In this document: one piece after another, positions 45,317-54,651 of the stretch
Layout: each line of letters begins with the position of its first letter
Numbering within the stretch: the first letter of the stretch is position 1
DNA from: VXPQ01 sp965232485
Lineage (GTDB): Bacteria > Bacteroidota > Rhodothermia > Rhodothermales > VXPQ01
Direction of reading: 5' to 3'
Length of the DNA stretch: 64,000 nucleotides
Assembly: GCA_965232485.1 (NCBI GenBank)
Contig: OZ246975.1
Span: 1,178,001 to 1,242,000 of the forward strand
Translations under genes and position numbers: made by a program
The notes under the pieces: generated by a model
Databases searched by the model: none
What the model saw: the letters and a program-made list of their open reading frames with translations, nothing else
What the model was told of the DNA's origin: nothing

Positions 45317-45700
45317 CTATTGCACCCGTATGGCCAGCGCCTGCCCGCGCCGTCCAGACTCGTCGAAGCCAACTATGGGATCGCCGGATATTCTGATCTC
45401 CCCGCCCAGATCCGTCCGACCCAGCAACACGACCCCGTTCGCTCCGAGGACGCCAGCGGCTTCGCGCAGCTTGTTGATCAGCTTGCTTTCCGTGGTGATG
45501 TTTTCGTACGTCTTGGCGTAGAGCAGCGCGATGCGCGTATGTTCCGGCAACTCGTCCGACTCGAAAAAGACCTGTACTTCGGGACCCGGCACCGGGGCAT
45601 GCCGCGGCCCCGTATCGAGCATCGTATGGTTTATGCTGATGCAACCGGAGGCCAGCACGGCAAGGACGAAGCAAATGGGGATGGTTACGTACGTTTTCAT
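45317..45700 (-). CDS. Small lipoprotein, copy 2
   Basis: A 127-residue lipoprotein (MKTYVTIPICFVLAVLASGC, lipobox LASGC). The mature part shares VQVFFESDELPEHTRIALLY and LGANGVVLLGRTD with copy 1 at 32753-33178, then DLGGEIRISGDPIVGFDESG. Its 3' end plus ~80 bp of downstream sequence, including the palindrome, recurs at 33401-33565. Small envelope lipoprotein of unknown function. The ATG at 45700 was chosen for the signal peptide. Confidence 0.7.
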   Translation of the reverse strand: MKTYVTIPICFVLAVLASGCISINHTMLDTGPRHAPVPGPEVQVFFESDELPEHTRIALLYAKTYENITTESKLINKLREAAGVLGANGVVLLGRTDLGGEIRISGDPIVGFDESGRRGQALAIRVQ

Positions 45701-45842
45701 TTCGATGCCTCCGTGTCTGTGTTCATGGATCGTTTGAGACGCCGCGCGGTCAGTTTCCAGTACGGCTCGCGTACGGGAATATACCAAGCGGCTCGTTCGC
45801 GTTCTACCCGTAAAACGTTGGCAATATCCATGCCAAACACTT

Positions 45843-45990
45843 GTTCAAGGATACTCTGATCAAAACCACTTCGCTCAGCGCGTCGCGTTCGCGCCCGCAG
45901 GACATGATGACGGCGTCGTTGAAATCAACGGCAAACACTGCGGCTTTGGGTCATGGCGTCCGTGACGCGCCCTTCGGGGGACTGCGAGGG
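45843..45990 (+). repeat. Dispersed intergenic repeat, related copy 4
   Basis: AAGGATACTCTGATCAAAACC, then a GATGACGGCGTCGTTGAAA block and a CGCGCCCTTCGGGGGACTGC block in the same order as 9290-9450. It occupies part of the 494-bp gap 45701-46194; the remainder shows nothing I can support. Confidence 0.55.
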
Positions 45991-46194
45991 TCGCGCTGGC
46001 TGCGTCATTCCCGGTTTCGCTCGACCGGGATATCCATCGTCGCCGAACGCGCACGTCAGATCAGCGCCGGCGCCATGGACACGCAACGGTACAGCGCGCC
46101 CGGGTGCAAGGCGTCTCCCGCACAGCGTTTCAGGCGCAGGGCAACGCCCTGTCTCTACATTCCCGCTCCCGGAAGAACGGAGCGATGCGCCGGA

Positions 46195-46716
46195 TCAGGT
46201 TACGATCATCGTACCCTGCATCAGGGTGTGGTGACCGATATAGGTGCAGATATACCGATAGGTCCCCGGTTCCGAGGGGGCCTCGAACGTAACCTGCACG
46301 GTCTCGCCAGGCAGTGCGAGCGCCGTGGCCGCCAGAATCGCCGGATCTTCTGGAACGAATGCGTTCGCCTCGCCGGCGGCGATGCCCGCCATCCCTACGC
46401 GGTTGGCCACATCGTCTTCATTCGAAGAAAGTATGACCACGTTGTGCAACATGATATCGAGGGTCGCCACATTTTCCAGAGTCAGATTGACCGTCTGTCC
46501 GGCCTGGACGGTGAACGAGGTCGAGCTCTCGTCAAACGCTATCGCATCGCCGGCAGGGCGAAGAACGATTTCAGCGACGTCCATGCCGCTGTCGGCAGAA
46601 GCCATATCGCTTTCGGCGGCGGCCATATCGTCATCGGAGGAAGCAGCGTCGCCGCCGCACGCGGCGAGCATGAGCGCCAGCAGGGAGAACAGGCACAGGA
46701 ATCGGTAGGGCTTCAT
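46195..46716 (-). CDS. Cupredoxin (plastocyanin/azurin-like) lipoprotein
   Basis: A 173-residue lipoprotein: signal with lipobox LAAC (residue 20), an acidic Asp/Ser/Ala linker (residues 22-48), then a cupredoxin fold. Type 1 copper ligands are visible: His in LHNVVIL (near 111), then the C-terminal cluster YICTYIGHHTLMQGTM with Cys, His and Met. It would shuttle electrons at the outer face of a membrane. It lies 234 bp upstream (in map order) of the flavoprotein oxidase, same strand; a functional link is possible but unproven. Confidence 0.85.
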   Translation of the reverse strand: MKPYRFLCLFSLLALMLAACGGDAASSDDDMAAAESDMASADSGMDVAEIVLRPAGDAIAFDESSTSFTVQAGQTVNLTLENVATLDIMLHNVVILSSNEDDVANRVGMAGIAAGEANAFVPEDPAILAATALALPGETVQVTFEAPSEPGTYRYICTYIGHHTLMQGTMIVT

Positions 46717-46950
46717 AATGCAGATCCGTTGAGATTGGTTAGAAAAAAGAAACGAACGCGACGGAAAACCGCCGGTTCGGAAGGCTATCGAAGAAAAACC
46801 GGAAAGCGCAACCTTGAATATAACGAATCTTGCGGAGTAAAGGAACAGATTTTATCGCCTTCAAATCGTTTTCGCATCGTCGGCAGGCGGAATGCAAATC
46901 ATCCGGCGTCTCGCGCGGCGCGCTACAGAGTCAACCGCGCTACGCCGCGC

Positions 46951-48309
46951 TCAACCGCCAAACAGATTCTCCTGTACGAAAGCGTTGCGGAATTTGCCGT
47001 CCGGATCGTATTCCTGAAGCAATTCCCTGAAGGCGGATACCTTTTCGTACCGCGATTGCAGCCGGTCCGGGGCCATCGTAAACAGTTTCCCCCAATGCGG
47101 ACGCGCTTCGAAGGGTTCGAGCGCTTCTTCGATGACGGGAAGGAGTTGCTGTAGCGCATCCCAGTCCTGCTCCCAGGTGCAGTGAAAAGCGACGCTGGGC
47201 CGGTCGAAGCACATGCTCATCCACAGATCGTCGCCAGCGATACTGCGCACCTCCGAGATCATCAGGAGCGAACCGAACCGCTCCCCCATCCCCTGAAAAA
47301 TTCTCGCCACTTCTCGCGCGTGCTCCCGGGGGACAAAGTATTCGCTTTGCAATTCCTTGCCGCTGCTCGGGGTGAAGTCCATGCGGAAATGCGGCAGCCG
47401 CTCGTACCAGGGGCCGGGGACGCCCATCTGTTCCGTGCAGTTCACCGCCGAGAGTTCCAGAATCGGATGCACATTCCTTGTCGCCAGATTGGCGCCGAAA
47501 AACGCGGGTTCCGCCTCGAACGCATCGTCCCCCGCTACCCGCTTGATCCAGACCTGATTCACCGAGTCCGTCCAGTCCGTGAACAGGCTGACGCTGTAGC
47601 CGCTCGACATGATTTCATCGAAATGATCGTCCAGCGAGGCCGCCGGGAGGTCCAGATAGACATGCTGGATCATGTCGAAGGCGGGCTGGAGGTCCAGCGT
47701 AACCTCCGTAACCACGCCGAGGCTGCCGAGCCCCACGACCGCTCCGGCGAATCGTTCGCCGTCTTCTTCACGGGAGAGCGTGACCAGATCGCCGTTCGCA
47801 TCGATGAACGTGATCGCGGCGACCGCCGTGGCCAGATTCCCGTTCGCCACGCCCGAACCGTGGGTGGCCGTCGCGCAAGCGCCCGCCACGGAGATATGCG
47901 GCAGAGAAGCGAGGTTGTGCACGGCATAGCCCCGTTCGTGCAGATAGGGCGCCAGATCGCCGTAGCGCATACCGGCCCCCACCGTCACCCTGTTCGCCGC
48001 CTCGTCGAGATGCAGCGCCTGATTGAGATGTTCAAGGGATATTTGCGCCTCGGCGCTATCGGCAATGGCGTTGAAGCAATGGCGCGAGCCAAGCGGCCGG
48101 ACCCTGGGCGTGCTTCTCACGAGTTCCTGCGCCTCGGCAACCGTCTGCGGCAAATGCAACCGGTCCGTAGAGTAGGTAAGATTCCCCGCCCAATTCGTCC
48201 GGGGGGGCGGAAGGGTAGCGACTTCTTCCGGCCTGCAAGAGGCCAGCGGAGAAAGGATACCGCCCGCCGCCAGGGCGGAAAATGTTTTCAGGAAGGTTCT
48301 TTTGTCCAT
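46951..48309 (-). CDS. FAD-linked alditol/aldonolactone oxidase-like protein
   Basis: A 452-residue flavoprotein. The N-terminus MDKRTFLKTFSALAAGGIL...LASC looks like a Tat/lipoprotein signal. An FAD_binding_4 domain follows with RPLGSRHCFN (His that carries covalent FAD in relatives, near residue 74) and LPHISVAGACATATHGSG. The C-terminal ALO domain ends GKLFTMAPDRLQSRYEK. The family oxidises sugar alcohols or aldonolactones with O2. The start at 48309 is the ATG giving the signal; an upstream extension to 48435 overlaps the divergent SDR. The two genes diverge with about 115 bp between start codons. Confidence 0.85.
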   Translation of the reverse strand: MDKRTFLKTFSALAAGGILSPLASCRPEEVATLPPPRTNWAGNLTYSTDRLHLPQTVAEAQELVRSTPRVRPLGSRHCFNAIADSAEAQISLEHLNQALHLDEAANRVTVGAGMRYGDLAPYLHERGYAVHNLASLPHISVAGACATATHGSGVANGNLATAVAAITFIDANGDLVTLSREEDGERFAGAVVGLGSLGVVTEVTLDLQPAFDMIQHVYLDLPAASLDDHFDEIMSSGYSVSLFTDWTDSVNQVWIKRVAGDDAFEAEPAFFGANLATRNVHPILELSAVNCTEQMGVPGPWYERLPHFRMDFTPSSGKELQSEYFVPREHAREVARIFQGMGERFGSLLMISEVRSIAGDDLWMSMCFDRPSVAFHCTWEQDWDALQQLLPVIEEALEPFEARPHWGKLFTMAPDRLQSRYEKVSAFRELLQEYDPDGKFRNAFVQENLFGG

Positions 48310-48425
48310 CTCTTGCGTTGTGCTGGTTTTGGGCGCCGCGCGCGTCTCAATATACCGATACCAAACTCGGGTATTGCAGTATAATGCGGGCGCCGTTATT
48401 CTTTGAGCGCATAGCCGTATCCTCC

Positions 48426-49204
48426 ATGCAAACACCTGCTATTATGTCGTTCGATCGGAAAATCGTTGTCGTCACCGGAGCCGCCCAGGGCGTCGGGGCC
48501 GCCGCCGCGGAACTGTTTCTGGAAAAAGGCGCCCGCGTAGCCTGCCTGGACGTGGCCCCCGCTCAGGAAAACGATACGGAAAACCGCTTCTGCGTCCAGT
48601 GCGACGTGTCGCGGGCGGATCAGGTGGAACGCGCCTTCCGGAAGACGCTCGACCGGTTCGGGCGCATCGACGTACTGGTCAACAATGCGGCGGTCCAGAC
48701 ATACGGCACGGTGGAAGAAACGAGCGAAGAAGAATGGGACCGCGTGCTGGCCGTCAATGTGAAGGGGGCCTTCCTGTGCGCAAAGCAGGCGCTCCCGGGC
48801 ATGACCGCCCAACGCGACGGCGTGATCGTGAACGTATCGAGCGTACAGGCGCTGATGAGCGAAGAGCATGTGGCCGCTTACGCTACCAGCAAGGCCGCCA
48901 TGCTGGGCCTGACGCGCAGCATCGCCGTGGATTACGCGCCGTACAATGTGCGCTCCTCCGCCGTGTGTCCGGGCAGCGTGGATACCCCGCTCCTGCAATG
49001 GGCGGCGGACCAGTCTGGCGACCCGGAAGCCATGATGGAAGAAATTCGGGGATGCATCTCCTGAATCGCATAGCCGATCCGAGCGAAATAGCCCATCTGA
49101 TCGCCTATCTGGCGAGCGACGAAGCGAGTTTTATCACCGGGCAGGCCTTCCGCATCGACGGCGGCCTGGGCGTGAAGATCGGGGGCGCTTTTCGGGGGAG
49201 GTAG
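48426..49204 (+). pseudogene. Short-chain dehydrogenase with a frameshift near its 3' end
   Basis: Reads KIVVVTGAAQGVGAAAAELF (cofactor motif), VLVNNAAVQTYG, VSSVQALMSEEHVAAYATSKA (catalytic Ser/Tyr/Lys), then PGSVDTPLLQ. The first frame stops at 49064 after EEIRGCIS, but the expected SDR end (NRIADPSEIAHLIAYLASDE, FITGQAFRIDGGLG) continues in another frame from the ATG at 49052 to 49204. One missing base in the GGGG at 49048-49051 accounts for it. The conserved C-terminal strand and cofactor-loop end would be lost. Either a true mutation or a base-call error. The last 50 bp are duplicated at 53242. Confidence 0.8.
49146..49197. repeat. 52-bp direct repeat, left end of the 49.2-53.3 kb island
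   Basis: Perfectly matches 53242-53293. It begins CCTTCCGCATCGACGGCGG and ends TTCGGGG, and encodes the SDR C-terminus FRIDGGLGVKIGGAFRG. Confidence 0.9.
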
Positions 49205-49267
49205 GGGGTATTCATGGAATATTCGCTTAGTATGTCCGCCGGAAACGAATAATATTTTTTTGGGGGA

Positions 49268-49280
49268 GGGGGGGGGGGGG
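49268..49280. repeat. G13 homopolymer upstream of the DUF262 gene
   Basis: Thirteen consecutive G preceded by G5-A, just inside the left end of the island and 116 bp before the DUF262 start. Noncoding. Confidence 0.85.
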
Positions 49281-49396
49281 CTAAATCTGGAAGATTTACG
49301 GAAAATTCAATGTGGAACCGGACTGCCCCTCGTCAACACTGATCAAGGCTGGGCGTGCGCCCCACCCAAAACCAAACGCAACAAGAAGATATCTGC

Positions 49397-51214
49397 ATGA
49401 GCACATTCGATAGCACCAAACTTCCATTACCCGAGGTTCTGGCCGATATCACGGCTGGCAAGATTCAACTCCCCGATTTTCAGCGCGGCTGGGTTTGGAG
49501 CGATGAACATGTAAAATCTCTGCTGGTCAGCATTGCCCGTTCGTTTCCCGTGGGCGCTGTCATGATGCTTGATGCGGGTGGAGATATCCGGTTTCAGGTG
49601 CGACCCATCGAAAATGTCGACTTTCCTGGGGAGCCGCCAGAGCCCGAACGCCTCATCCTTGATGGTCAGCAGCGTCTTACTTCGCTGACCCAAGTGTTAT
49701 CGCTGGACAAACCGGTTCAGACGTTCGACAATAAGCACACCAAAATTCAGCGCCACTATTACATCGATATCGCCATGGCGCTTGAAAATGATCGACTCGT
49801 GGATGCATTCATTTCAGTTCCTGAGGATCGCAAGATTAAGACGAAATTTAATCGCGATATCAGTCTCGATCTTTCAAATCTTGAACTAGAATTGAAACAT
49901 TTTCATTTTCCATGTTCACAGATTTTTAATTCCGATGAATGGGAGCAAAAACTTCATGAGCACGTTCCCGAACGATTCGGAGAGTTTTTGAAATTTCGCA
50001 AACAGGTTCTACTTGCTTTCCGCACCTATCAACTTCCTGTGATTACTCTGGGCAAGGCCACTTCAAAGGAAGCGGTGTGCCTTGTTTTCGAGAAGGTGAA
50101 TACCGGTGGAGTGCAATTATCCGTCTTTGAGCTGATAACCGCCACATTCGCTGCCGATGGATTCAATCTCCGCGACGACTGGCTTGGTAATGAATCACGT
50201 GAGATCGAGGGTCGTCGCGAACGTCTTACCAACGAACCAATCTTGGAAGACATTAAATCGACGGACTTTTTGCAAGCAATCTCGATCCTGCACACACATG
50301 AACGGCGGCAGAAGGATATCGCGGCGGGAAAGAAGGGTAAAATGATTTCTGCCGTAAGCGCTAAACGTGCATCGATCTTGTCTTTGAGCCTGGATGCGTA
50401 CAAGACATGGGCGGATGTCGTTGAGCAGGGTTTCATCCTGGCGGCTCAATTCATGCGCAAGCAATGCGTTTTCAATGCCCTCGAGCTTCCGTACCGAACC
50501 CAACTCGTCCCTTTAGCCGCCGTGCTGTCCCAACTCGGTGACCGTTGGCGAGAACCACGAATCTATGACCGTCTGTCTCAATGGTTCTGGTGTGGAGTCC
50601 TTGGCGAACTTTATGGGGGAGCTGTGGAAACGCGTATCGCAAATGACTTTGAAGAGATTTTGCCTTGGGTCGTCTCCAGCGCCGAAAATGGAATCCCGCG
50701 CACAATCACGGATGCATCCTTCCAGGAAAGCCGCCTCGACAGCCTGCGCTCTCGCAAGAGCGCCGCCTACAAGGGCCTCAACGTCCTCGTGCTTCGAGAA
50801 GGCGCGGAAGACTTTTTCTGGAAAGACACGATTCAATCTCTTAATTACGAGGACATGGCACTCGATATCCATCATATTTTTCCACGCGCATGGTGTAAGG
50901 AAAAAGGCGTCAAGCCAGCGATTTACGATTCAGTCGTCAACAAGACCCCCATTTCATCCAAAGCAAATCGGATGATTGGCAGAAAGGCCCCGTCCGAGTA
51001 TTTGACTGCATTAGAGTCTCATGTACAGATAGCTCTGTCTAAAAATGAAATGAATCGCATCCTTGCAACCCATAGGATCCCATTTGAACATCTCAGAACT
51101 AACGATTTCGAAGCATTCTATACCGGTAGAAAAAATGCGCTCATCGAATTGATTGAAAAGGCCATGAAAAAACCGGCTCATCGAGATCAGTCGCAGGATG
51201 TGATGAAAATTTAG
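49397..51214 (+). CDS. DUF262/HNH protein (GmrSD-like type IV restriction-type)
   Basis: A 605-residue single-chain protein. The DUF262 domain lies at residues 1-230 with LPDFQRGWVWSDEHVKSLL, the nucleotide-binding ILDGQQRLTSL near 86-96, and LVFEKVNTGGVQLSVFE near 228-240. A C-terminal HNH (DUF1524-like) nuclease is seen in LDIHHIFPRAWC (near 487) with VNKTPISSKANRMIG. GmrSD and BrxU of this class cut modified phage DNA using nucleotide hydrolysis; I infer a similar role. Codon use is less GC-rich than the chromosomal neighbours. It is the first gene of the island; the AbiE module converges on it with a gap of only 8 bp. Confidence 0.85.
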   Translation: MSTFDSTKLPLPEVLADITAGKIQLPDFQRGWVWSDEHVKSLLVSIARSFPVGAVMMLDAGGDIRFQVRPIENVDFPGEPPEPERLILDGQQRLTSLTQVLSLDKPVQTFDNKHTKIQRHYYIDIAMALENDRLVDAFISVPEDRKIKTKFNRDISLDLSNLELELKHFHFPCSQIFNSDEWEQKLHEHVPERFGEFLKFRKQVLLAFRTYQLPVITLGKATSKEAVCLVFEKVNTGGVQLSVFELITATFAADGFNLRDDWLGNESREIEGRRERLTNEPILEDIKSTDFLQAISILHTHERRQKDIAAGKKGKMISAVSAKRASILSLSLDAYKTWADVVEQGFILAAQFMRKQCVFNALELPYRTQLVPLAAVLSQLGDRWREPRIYDRLSQWFWCGVLGELYGGAVETRIANDFEEILPWVVSSAENGIPRTITDASFQESRLDSLRSRKSAAYKGLNVLVLREGAEDFFWKDTIQSLNYEDMALDIHHIFPRAWCKEKGVKPAIYDSVVNKTPISSKANRMIGRKAPSEYLTALESHVQIALSKNEMNRILATHRIPFEHLRTNDFEAFYTGRKNALIELIEKAMKKPAHRDQSQDVMKI

Positions 51215-51222
51215 ATTGCCTC

Positions 51223-52137
51223 TTATCGCAACAATCGTTCGAGCGCCCCGCGCTGCCTTGCGTGCTTCTTCGGATCGACTCGCTTCAGCCTCTCCAGGTT
51301 GACCACTTTCCAGCGAATCGCCGGCAGTTCAGCGGCCTCGGGTAAACCGATCAGTTCGAAATCTGGCTCGGCGTCGTGGAGCGAGAGGAGAAAGGAAGCA
51401 ACCTTGTCTGTCAACCGCATCCCGATGTCCGCATGCAAACGCCGACCCGCCTCGACAAGTGCTTCCTGGCTCGTTGCCACCCGTGTCATTCCTGCAAATT
51501 CGTCGTCGTACCAATCGTGTCTGAGAGGCGTCGCCGGCGCCAGAAGTTCGTGCATCGGACGGCGAGAGCCCGCCAAATAAACCATAAACACTTGAAATAG
51601 GTCGTCGGTCAACCCCTCATTATCGTAAAGCAACTTGACGTCAAACAAGTCACGCGGGTGCCTACGGTCGAGCGCGGCAACCAGCTTGCCACCATAAAGA
51701 TCCTCAAAGGTCAGTACATTTGTCTCGACAAAACCGAACTGCGTCGCTACCGCCTCAGACGCTACCATCGGCCTCGCCGAAAACACGGCTCCCCGTGCAA
51801 CCGGAGAGGTCTCAATCTTGATCTGTACCGAATTATAGATCACCACGATCCGCGTATCGCTGTTCCCGCCGCCAGCAATACGACGCACGGCAAGTCGTGG
51901 ATTGCGTTCGGCGATCGCCGTAGCGATGCGCTCGAACGTACTGTCGATATCCCGTAGCGCTGAGAGACGGTCACTGACCGGAAGCCAGACAAGGTCAATA
52001 TCGACCGACAGCCTCGGCATGTCCCGATAGAACAGGTTGATAGCCGTACCGCCCTTTAGTGCGAATGCGGGCTCCGCCGCGATGTCCGGCATTACGTCCA
52101 GCAGCAAACGAACCTGTGCGACATAGCGTTCAAACAT
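51223..52137 (-). CDS. AbiEii-type nucleotidyltransferase toxin, module 2
   Basis: A 304-residue nucleotidyltransferase with FALKGGTAINLFYRDMPRLS and VDIDLVWLPV (GG...DxD near residues 29-52), then LTFEDLYGGKLVAALDRRHP. It belongs to a different AbiEii subgroup from module 1. I chose the ATG at 52137, where the family pattern FERYVAQVRLLL begins; it overlaps the AbiEi stop by 8 bp. It lacks the longer C-terminal domain of some AbiEii. Convergent with the DUF262 gene. Confidence 0.85.
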   Translation of the reverse strand: MFERYVAQVRLLLDVMPDIAAEPAFALKGGTAINLFYRDMPRLSVDIDLVWLPVSDRLSALRDIDSTFERIATAIAERNPRLAVRRIAGGGNSDTRIVVIYNSVQIKIETSPVARGAVFSARPMVASEAVATQFGFVETNVLTFEDLYGGKLVAALDRRHPRDLFDVKLLYDNEGLTDDLFQVFMVYLAGSRRPMHELLAPATPLRHDWYDDEFAGMTRVATSQEALVEAGRRLHADIGMRLTDKVASFLLSLHDAEPDFELIGLPEAAELPAIRWKVVNLERLKRVDPKKHARQRGALERLLR

Positions 52138-52969
52138 CGTCGTCCACCGGTTCAGATTTTGCGGGTATAAGATAGTCCGGCACGGAGATGCGGTATGTCG
52201 GATGAAACCTTCCACCCTCTACAAGCGCCCGCGGTCCAGAGCCGAAATCGATCCGCTCAGTGCACAGATATTTCCTCCACCGGTGTCCGTGTCGATCAGC
52301 GAAGACAAAAAATAACCGGCGAACCTTCACGCTGCGACAGACAGCCAGCAGCGCCATAAGCGGTTCCGGTCGCAACGAGACCAGCCCTTCGAATATCCTG
52401 TCGATATGTTCAAAACTGGCTTTGCCGGGCAATTCGTCGAGCGACTCAAGAATCGCGCGTTCAGGAGACGAGACCCTCACGGACCAATTCCAAACACCCA
52501 CTGCCCACCCGTTCGTCTCGCCTGCAGGATCGGCGTCGGCGACGCCAAGCGAACCGCAGTCGAACAGCGTCGGCCGGCGCACCACGATCCGTTCCGGCAG
52601 CGGCAAGCGTTTCAGCCAAGACGGCGCATCGCCGTAAAAATGGACGCGCGACCTCCCTCCAACAGGCAAATAATGGACATGACCGGCAAGGTCAAGCGCG
52701 CTCTCGCCGCCCAAATACACATTGCGCTTCATGAGGCGCTGCAACGAAAGAAGAGCGATTTCCCAGGATACCCCGGTCGCCCGAACGCCTTTCGGCAACG
52801 GACGACGGTAGACTCCGCGAATCACGCGCTCAAGCCAACCGCGAGCAACATAGTTATGGATAGACTTTGGATCAATGCCGCGCCCCAGGAGCCATGGCGT
52901 ATCCACTATGAAGCCCGGCGGAACCGCATTGAGGAGAGGTTTTAATCTTTGTGTTTTTACATGGTTCAT
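52130..52969 (-). CDS. AbiEi-type antitoxin/repressor, module 2
   Basis: A 279-residue protein starting MNHVKTQRLKPLLNAVPPG, with a winged-helix N-terminus (GIDPKSIHNYVARGWLERVIRGVYRR) and the AbiEi C-terminal region (SSPERAILESLDELP, HIDRIFEGLVSLRP). It represses the operon and neutralises the adjacent AbiEii by family analogy. ATGs at 52987 and 52975 are also in frame, but the one at 52969 lies at the centre of a palindrome conserved in a remnant copy at 54849, so I prefer it. Confidence 0.8.
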   Translation of the reverse strand: MNHVKTQRLKPLLNAVPPGFIVDTPWLLGRGIDPKSIHNYVARGWLERVIRGVYRRPLPKGVRATGVSWEIALLSLQRLMKRNVYLGGESALDLAGHVHYLPVGGRSRVHFYGDAPSWLKRLPLPERIVVRRPTLFDCGSLGVADADPAGETNGWAVGVWNWSVRVSSPERAILESLDELPGKASFEHIDRIFEGLVSLRPEPLMALLAVCRSVKVRRLFFVFADRHGHRWRKYLCTERIDFGSGPRALVEGGRFHPTYRISVPDYLIPAKSEPVDDDV

Positions 52970-52976
52970 AACCATG
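52960..52976 (-). promoter_or_regulatory. Palindrome centred on the AbiEi start codon
   Basis: CATGGTT (52960-52966), CAT (the start codon's complement, 52967-52969), AACCATG (52970-52976): perfect 7-bp arms around the start codon. It may be the AbiEi operator or an mRNA hairpin hiding the start. Confidence 0.6.
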
Positions 52977-53241
52977 AAAATAAACAATTATCAAAACAAT
53001 ACCAAGAAAGTTATTGTAAACAGATACGCTAATCAACCCAGCGTCTGGGCGCTGTATTGCAGATTCCCGGCCATAGGCGCGGGGGCAATCCTGCGCCCGC
53101 AAGCGACCCTTCGCATCGTCGTCGATATTCTGAATCGCGACGCCCGCCATGCCTGAAGGCATCCTGACGCTTTTTTCGTTTTCATCCGGTGCGAATCTAC
53201 CGTATGATAGGATTTGTAATCCGTATCGCATGAAAATGATC

Positions 53242-53293
53242 CCTTCCGCATCGACGGCGGCCTGGGCGTGAAGATCGGGGGCGCTTTTCGGGG
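53242..53293. repeat. 52-bp direct repeat, right end of the island
   Basis: Perfect copy of 49146-49197. Downstream of it the SDR frame would continue five codons as KQKR-stop, possibly the ancestral gene end. The rest of the 52977-53379 gap holds no gene that I can support. Confidence 0.9.
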
Positions 53294-53379
53294 AAAACAG
53301 AAGCGGTGACAGCGCGTTCACTGGATGGTCGGATACTATGTCCGGCATAGCAGGCGCTGTCAGGAAACGGAGTACATAC

Positions 53380-54630
53380 ATGACGGACCGTATCCGGAAA
53401 TGCTGCCTCGCGCTGCTTGCGCTATGCATTGCAGGATGCGACCCGCTCGACGACTTCGAGGCGGGACCGCTCGGCGCGGTCGAGATCGACGGAGACGAAC
53501 CGGTGCGGATTCGTTTGTTGCTTCCGATGACCGGCGCCGCGTCCTCCCATGGCGCATCGCTGGCGCAGGCGGCAGAACTGGCCGCGCGGGATTTCGGGAA
53601 TATGCATGACCGTACGATCGACGCCGGAGAACCCGTAGACGCCATGTGCTCCCCCGAAGGCGGGCAGGCAGGCGCCGAGCAGATCGTCGCAGACCCAGGC
53701 GTAACGGGCATACTCGGCACGGCCTGCTCCGCCTCCGCCGTTACGGCCTCGCCAGTGATAAGCGAGGCAGGGTTCGCGATGATCTCGCCAGCCAACGCCT
53801 CGCCGTTGCTTACTTCCGATCTCGAAGGCAATGCGGGGGTTCATTACTATCCCGGTTACTTCCGCGTCGCCGCCAACGACCTGTATCGGGGACGGGCTGT
53901 CGCCGACTTCGCCTGGAGCGAACTGGGGCTGCGGCGCATGGGGGCCGTGCACGACGGCGACCCCTACACGACGGCTCTCGTCGGCGCATTCGACAACGCC
54001 TTCCGCGCGCTCGGCGGGGAAGTCGCGACCGCCGGAATCGCAAAGGGCGATACGAACATGGCCGCCGCGCTCGCAGAATTCGCAGCGGCCGGCGCGGAGG
54101 GCCTCTTCGTTCCGCTTTTTCTCGCGGAAGGCTCGCTTCTGGTTGGGCAGACGCGGGAATTCGACGGGCTGGAAGATGCAGCGCTTATCACGGGTTCGGC
54201 CATGCTTGTGCCGGAGTTCCTCGGCTCGCCGCAGTCGGAAGGCATGTACTTCGCAGGACCGGCGCTGGAACACGGCCCGGAGGCCAACGAGGTCACCGGA
54301 AAAAACGCCGCCGAGGCGCTCGCGGCGTTCGAGGATACGTACGGCGGCGCGCCGGCCTCTCCGTACTGGGCGCACGCCTACGACGCCGCCACGCTGTTGC
54401 TCGCCGCCATCGAATCCGTTGCGGTGGAGAAAGGGGAAACGTTATATGTGGACCGCCTCGCGCTCCGCCAGGAGATCGAAGCAACCAACAGCTTTCAGGG
54501 GATCGTCGGCGTACTCTCCTGCGACGATTTCGGGGACTGCGGCGCCGGACGCATCAACGTCTACCATCACCTGGATTCGAGCGTTACGGACGCTGCGCGC
54601 TTGCCGGTGGCGTACGAATTCGCGCCGTGA
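53380..54630 (+). CDS. ABC transporter substrate-binding lipoprotein (branched-chain amino acid/LivJ-like)
   Basis: A 416-residue lipoprotein (lipobox IAGC, Cys 20) with a type I periplasmic-binding fold. VRIRLLLPMTGAASSHGASLAQAAELAARD opens the first lobe, GILGTACSASAVTASPVI and MISPANASPLLT line the cleft, and the second lobe runs from RVAANDLYRGRAVADFAW to PYWAHAYDAATLLLAAI. It should bind a small amphipathic ligand such as an amino acid. No permease or ATPase genes lie nearby, so the rest of the transporter is elsewhere or the protein acts as a sensor. The ATG at 53380 has a GGAG ribosome site. Confidence 0.8.
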   Translation: MTDRIRKCCLALLALCIAGCDPLDDFEAGPLGAVEIDGDEPVRIRLLLPMTGAASSHGASLAQAAELAARDFGNMHDRTIDAGEPVDAMCSPEGGQAGAEQIVADPGVTGILGTACSASAVTASPVISEAGFAMISPANASPLLTSDLEGNAGVHYYPGYFRVAANDLYRGRAVADFAWSELGLRRMGAVHDGDPYTTALVGAFDNAFRALGGEVATAGIAKGDTNMAAALAEFAAAGAEGLFVPLFLAEGSLLVGQTREFDGLEDAALITGSAMLVPEFLGSPQSEGMYFAGPALEHGPEANEVTGKNAAEALAAFEDTYGGAPASPYWAHAYDAATLLLAAIESVAVEKGETLYVDRLALRQEIEATNSFQGIVGVLSCDDFGDCGAGRINVYHHLDSSVTDAARLPVAYEFAP

Positions 54631-54651
54631 GATGACGGGCAAGCATATGTC

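Noticed and set aside
45841..47154. Plus-strand open frame of 437 codons
   Set aside because: Runs across the dispersed repeat and antisense to the cupredoxin and oxidase genes; no protein pattern.
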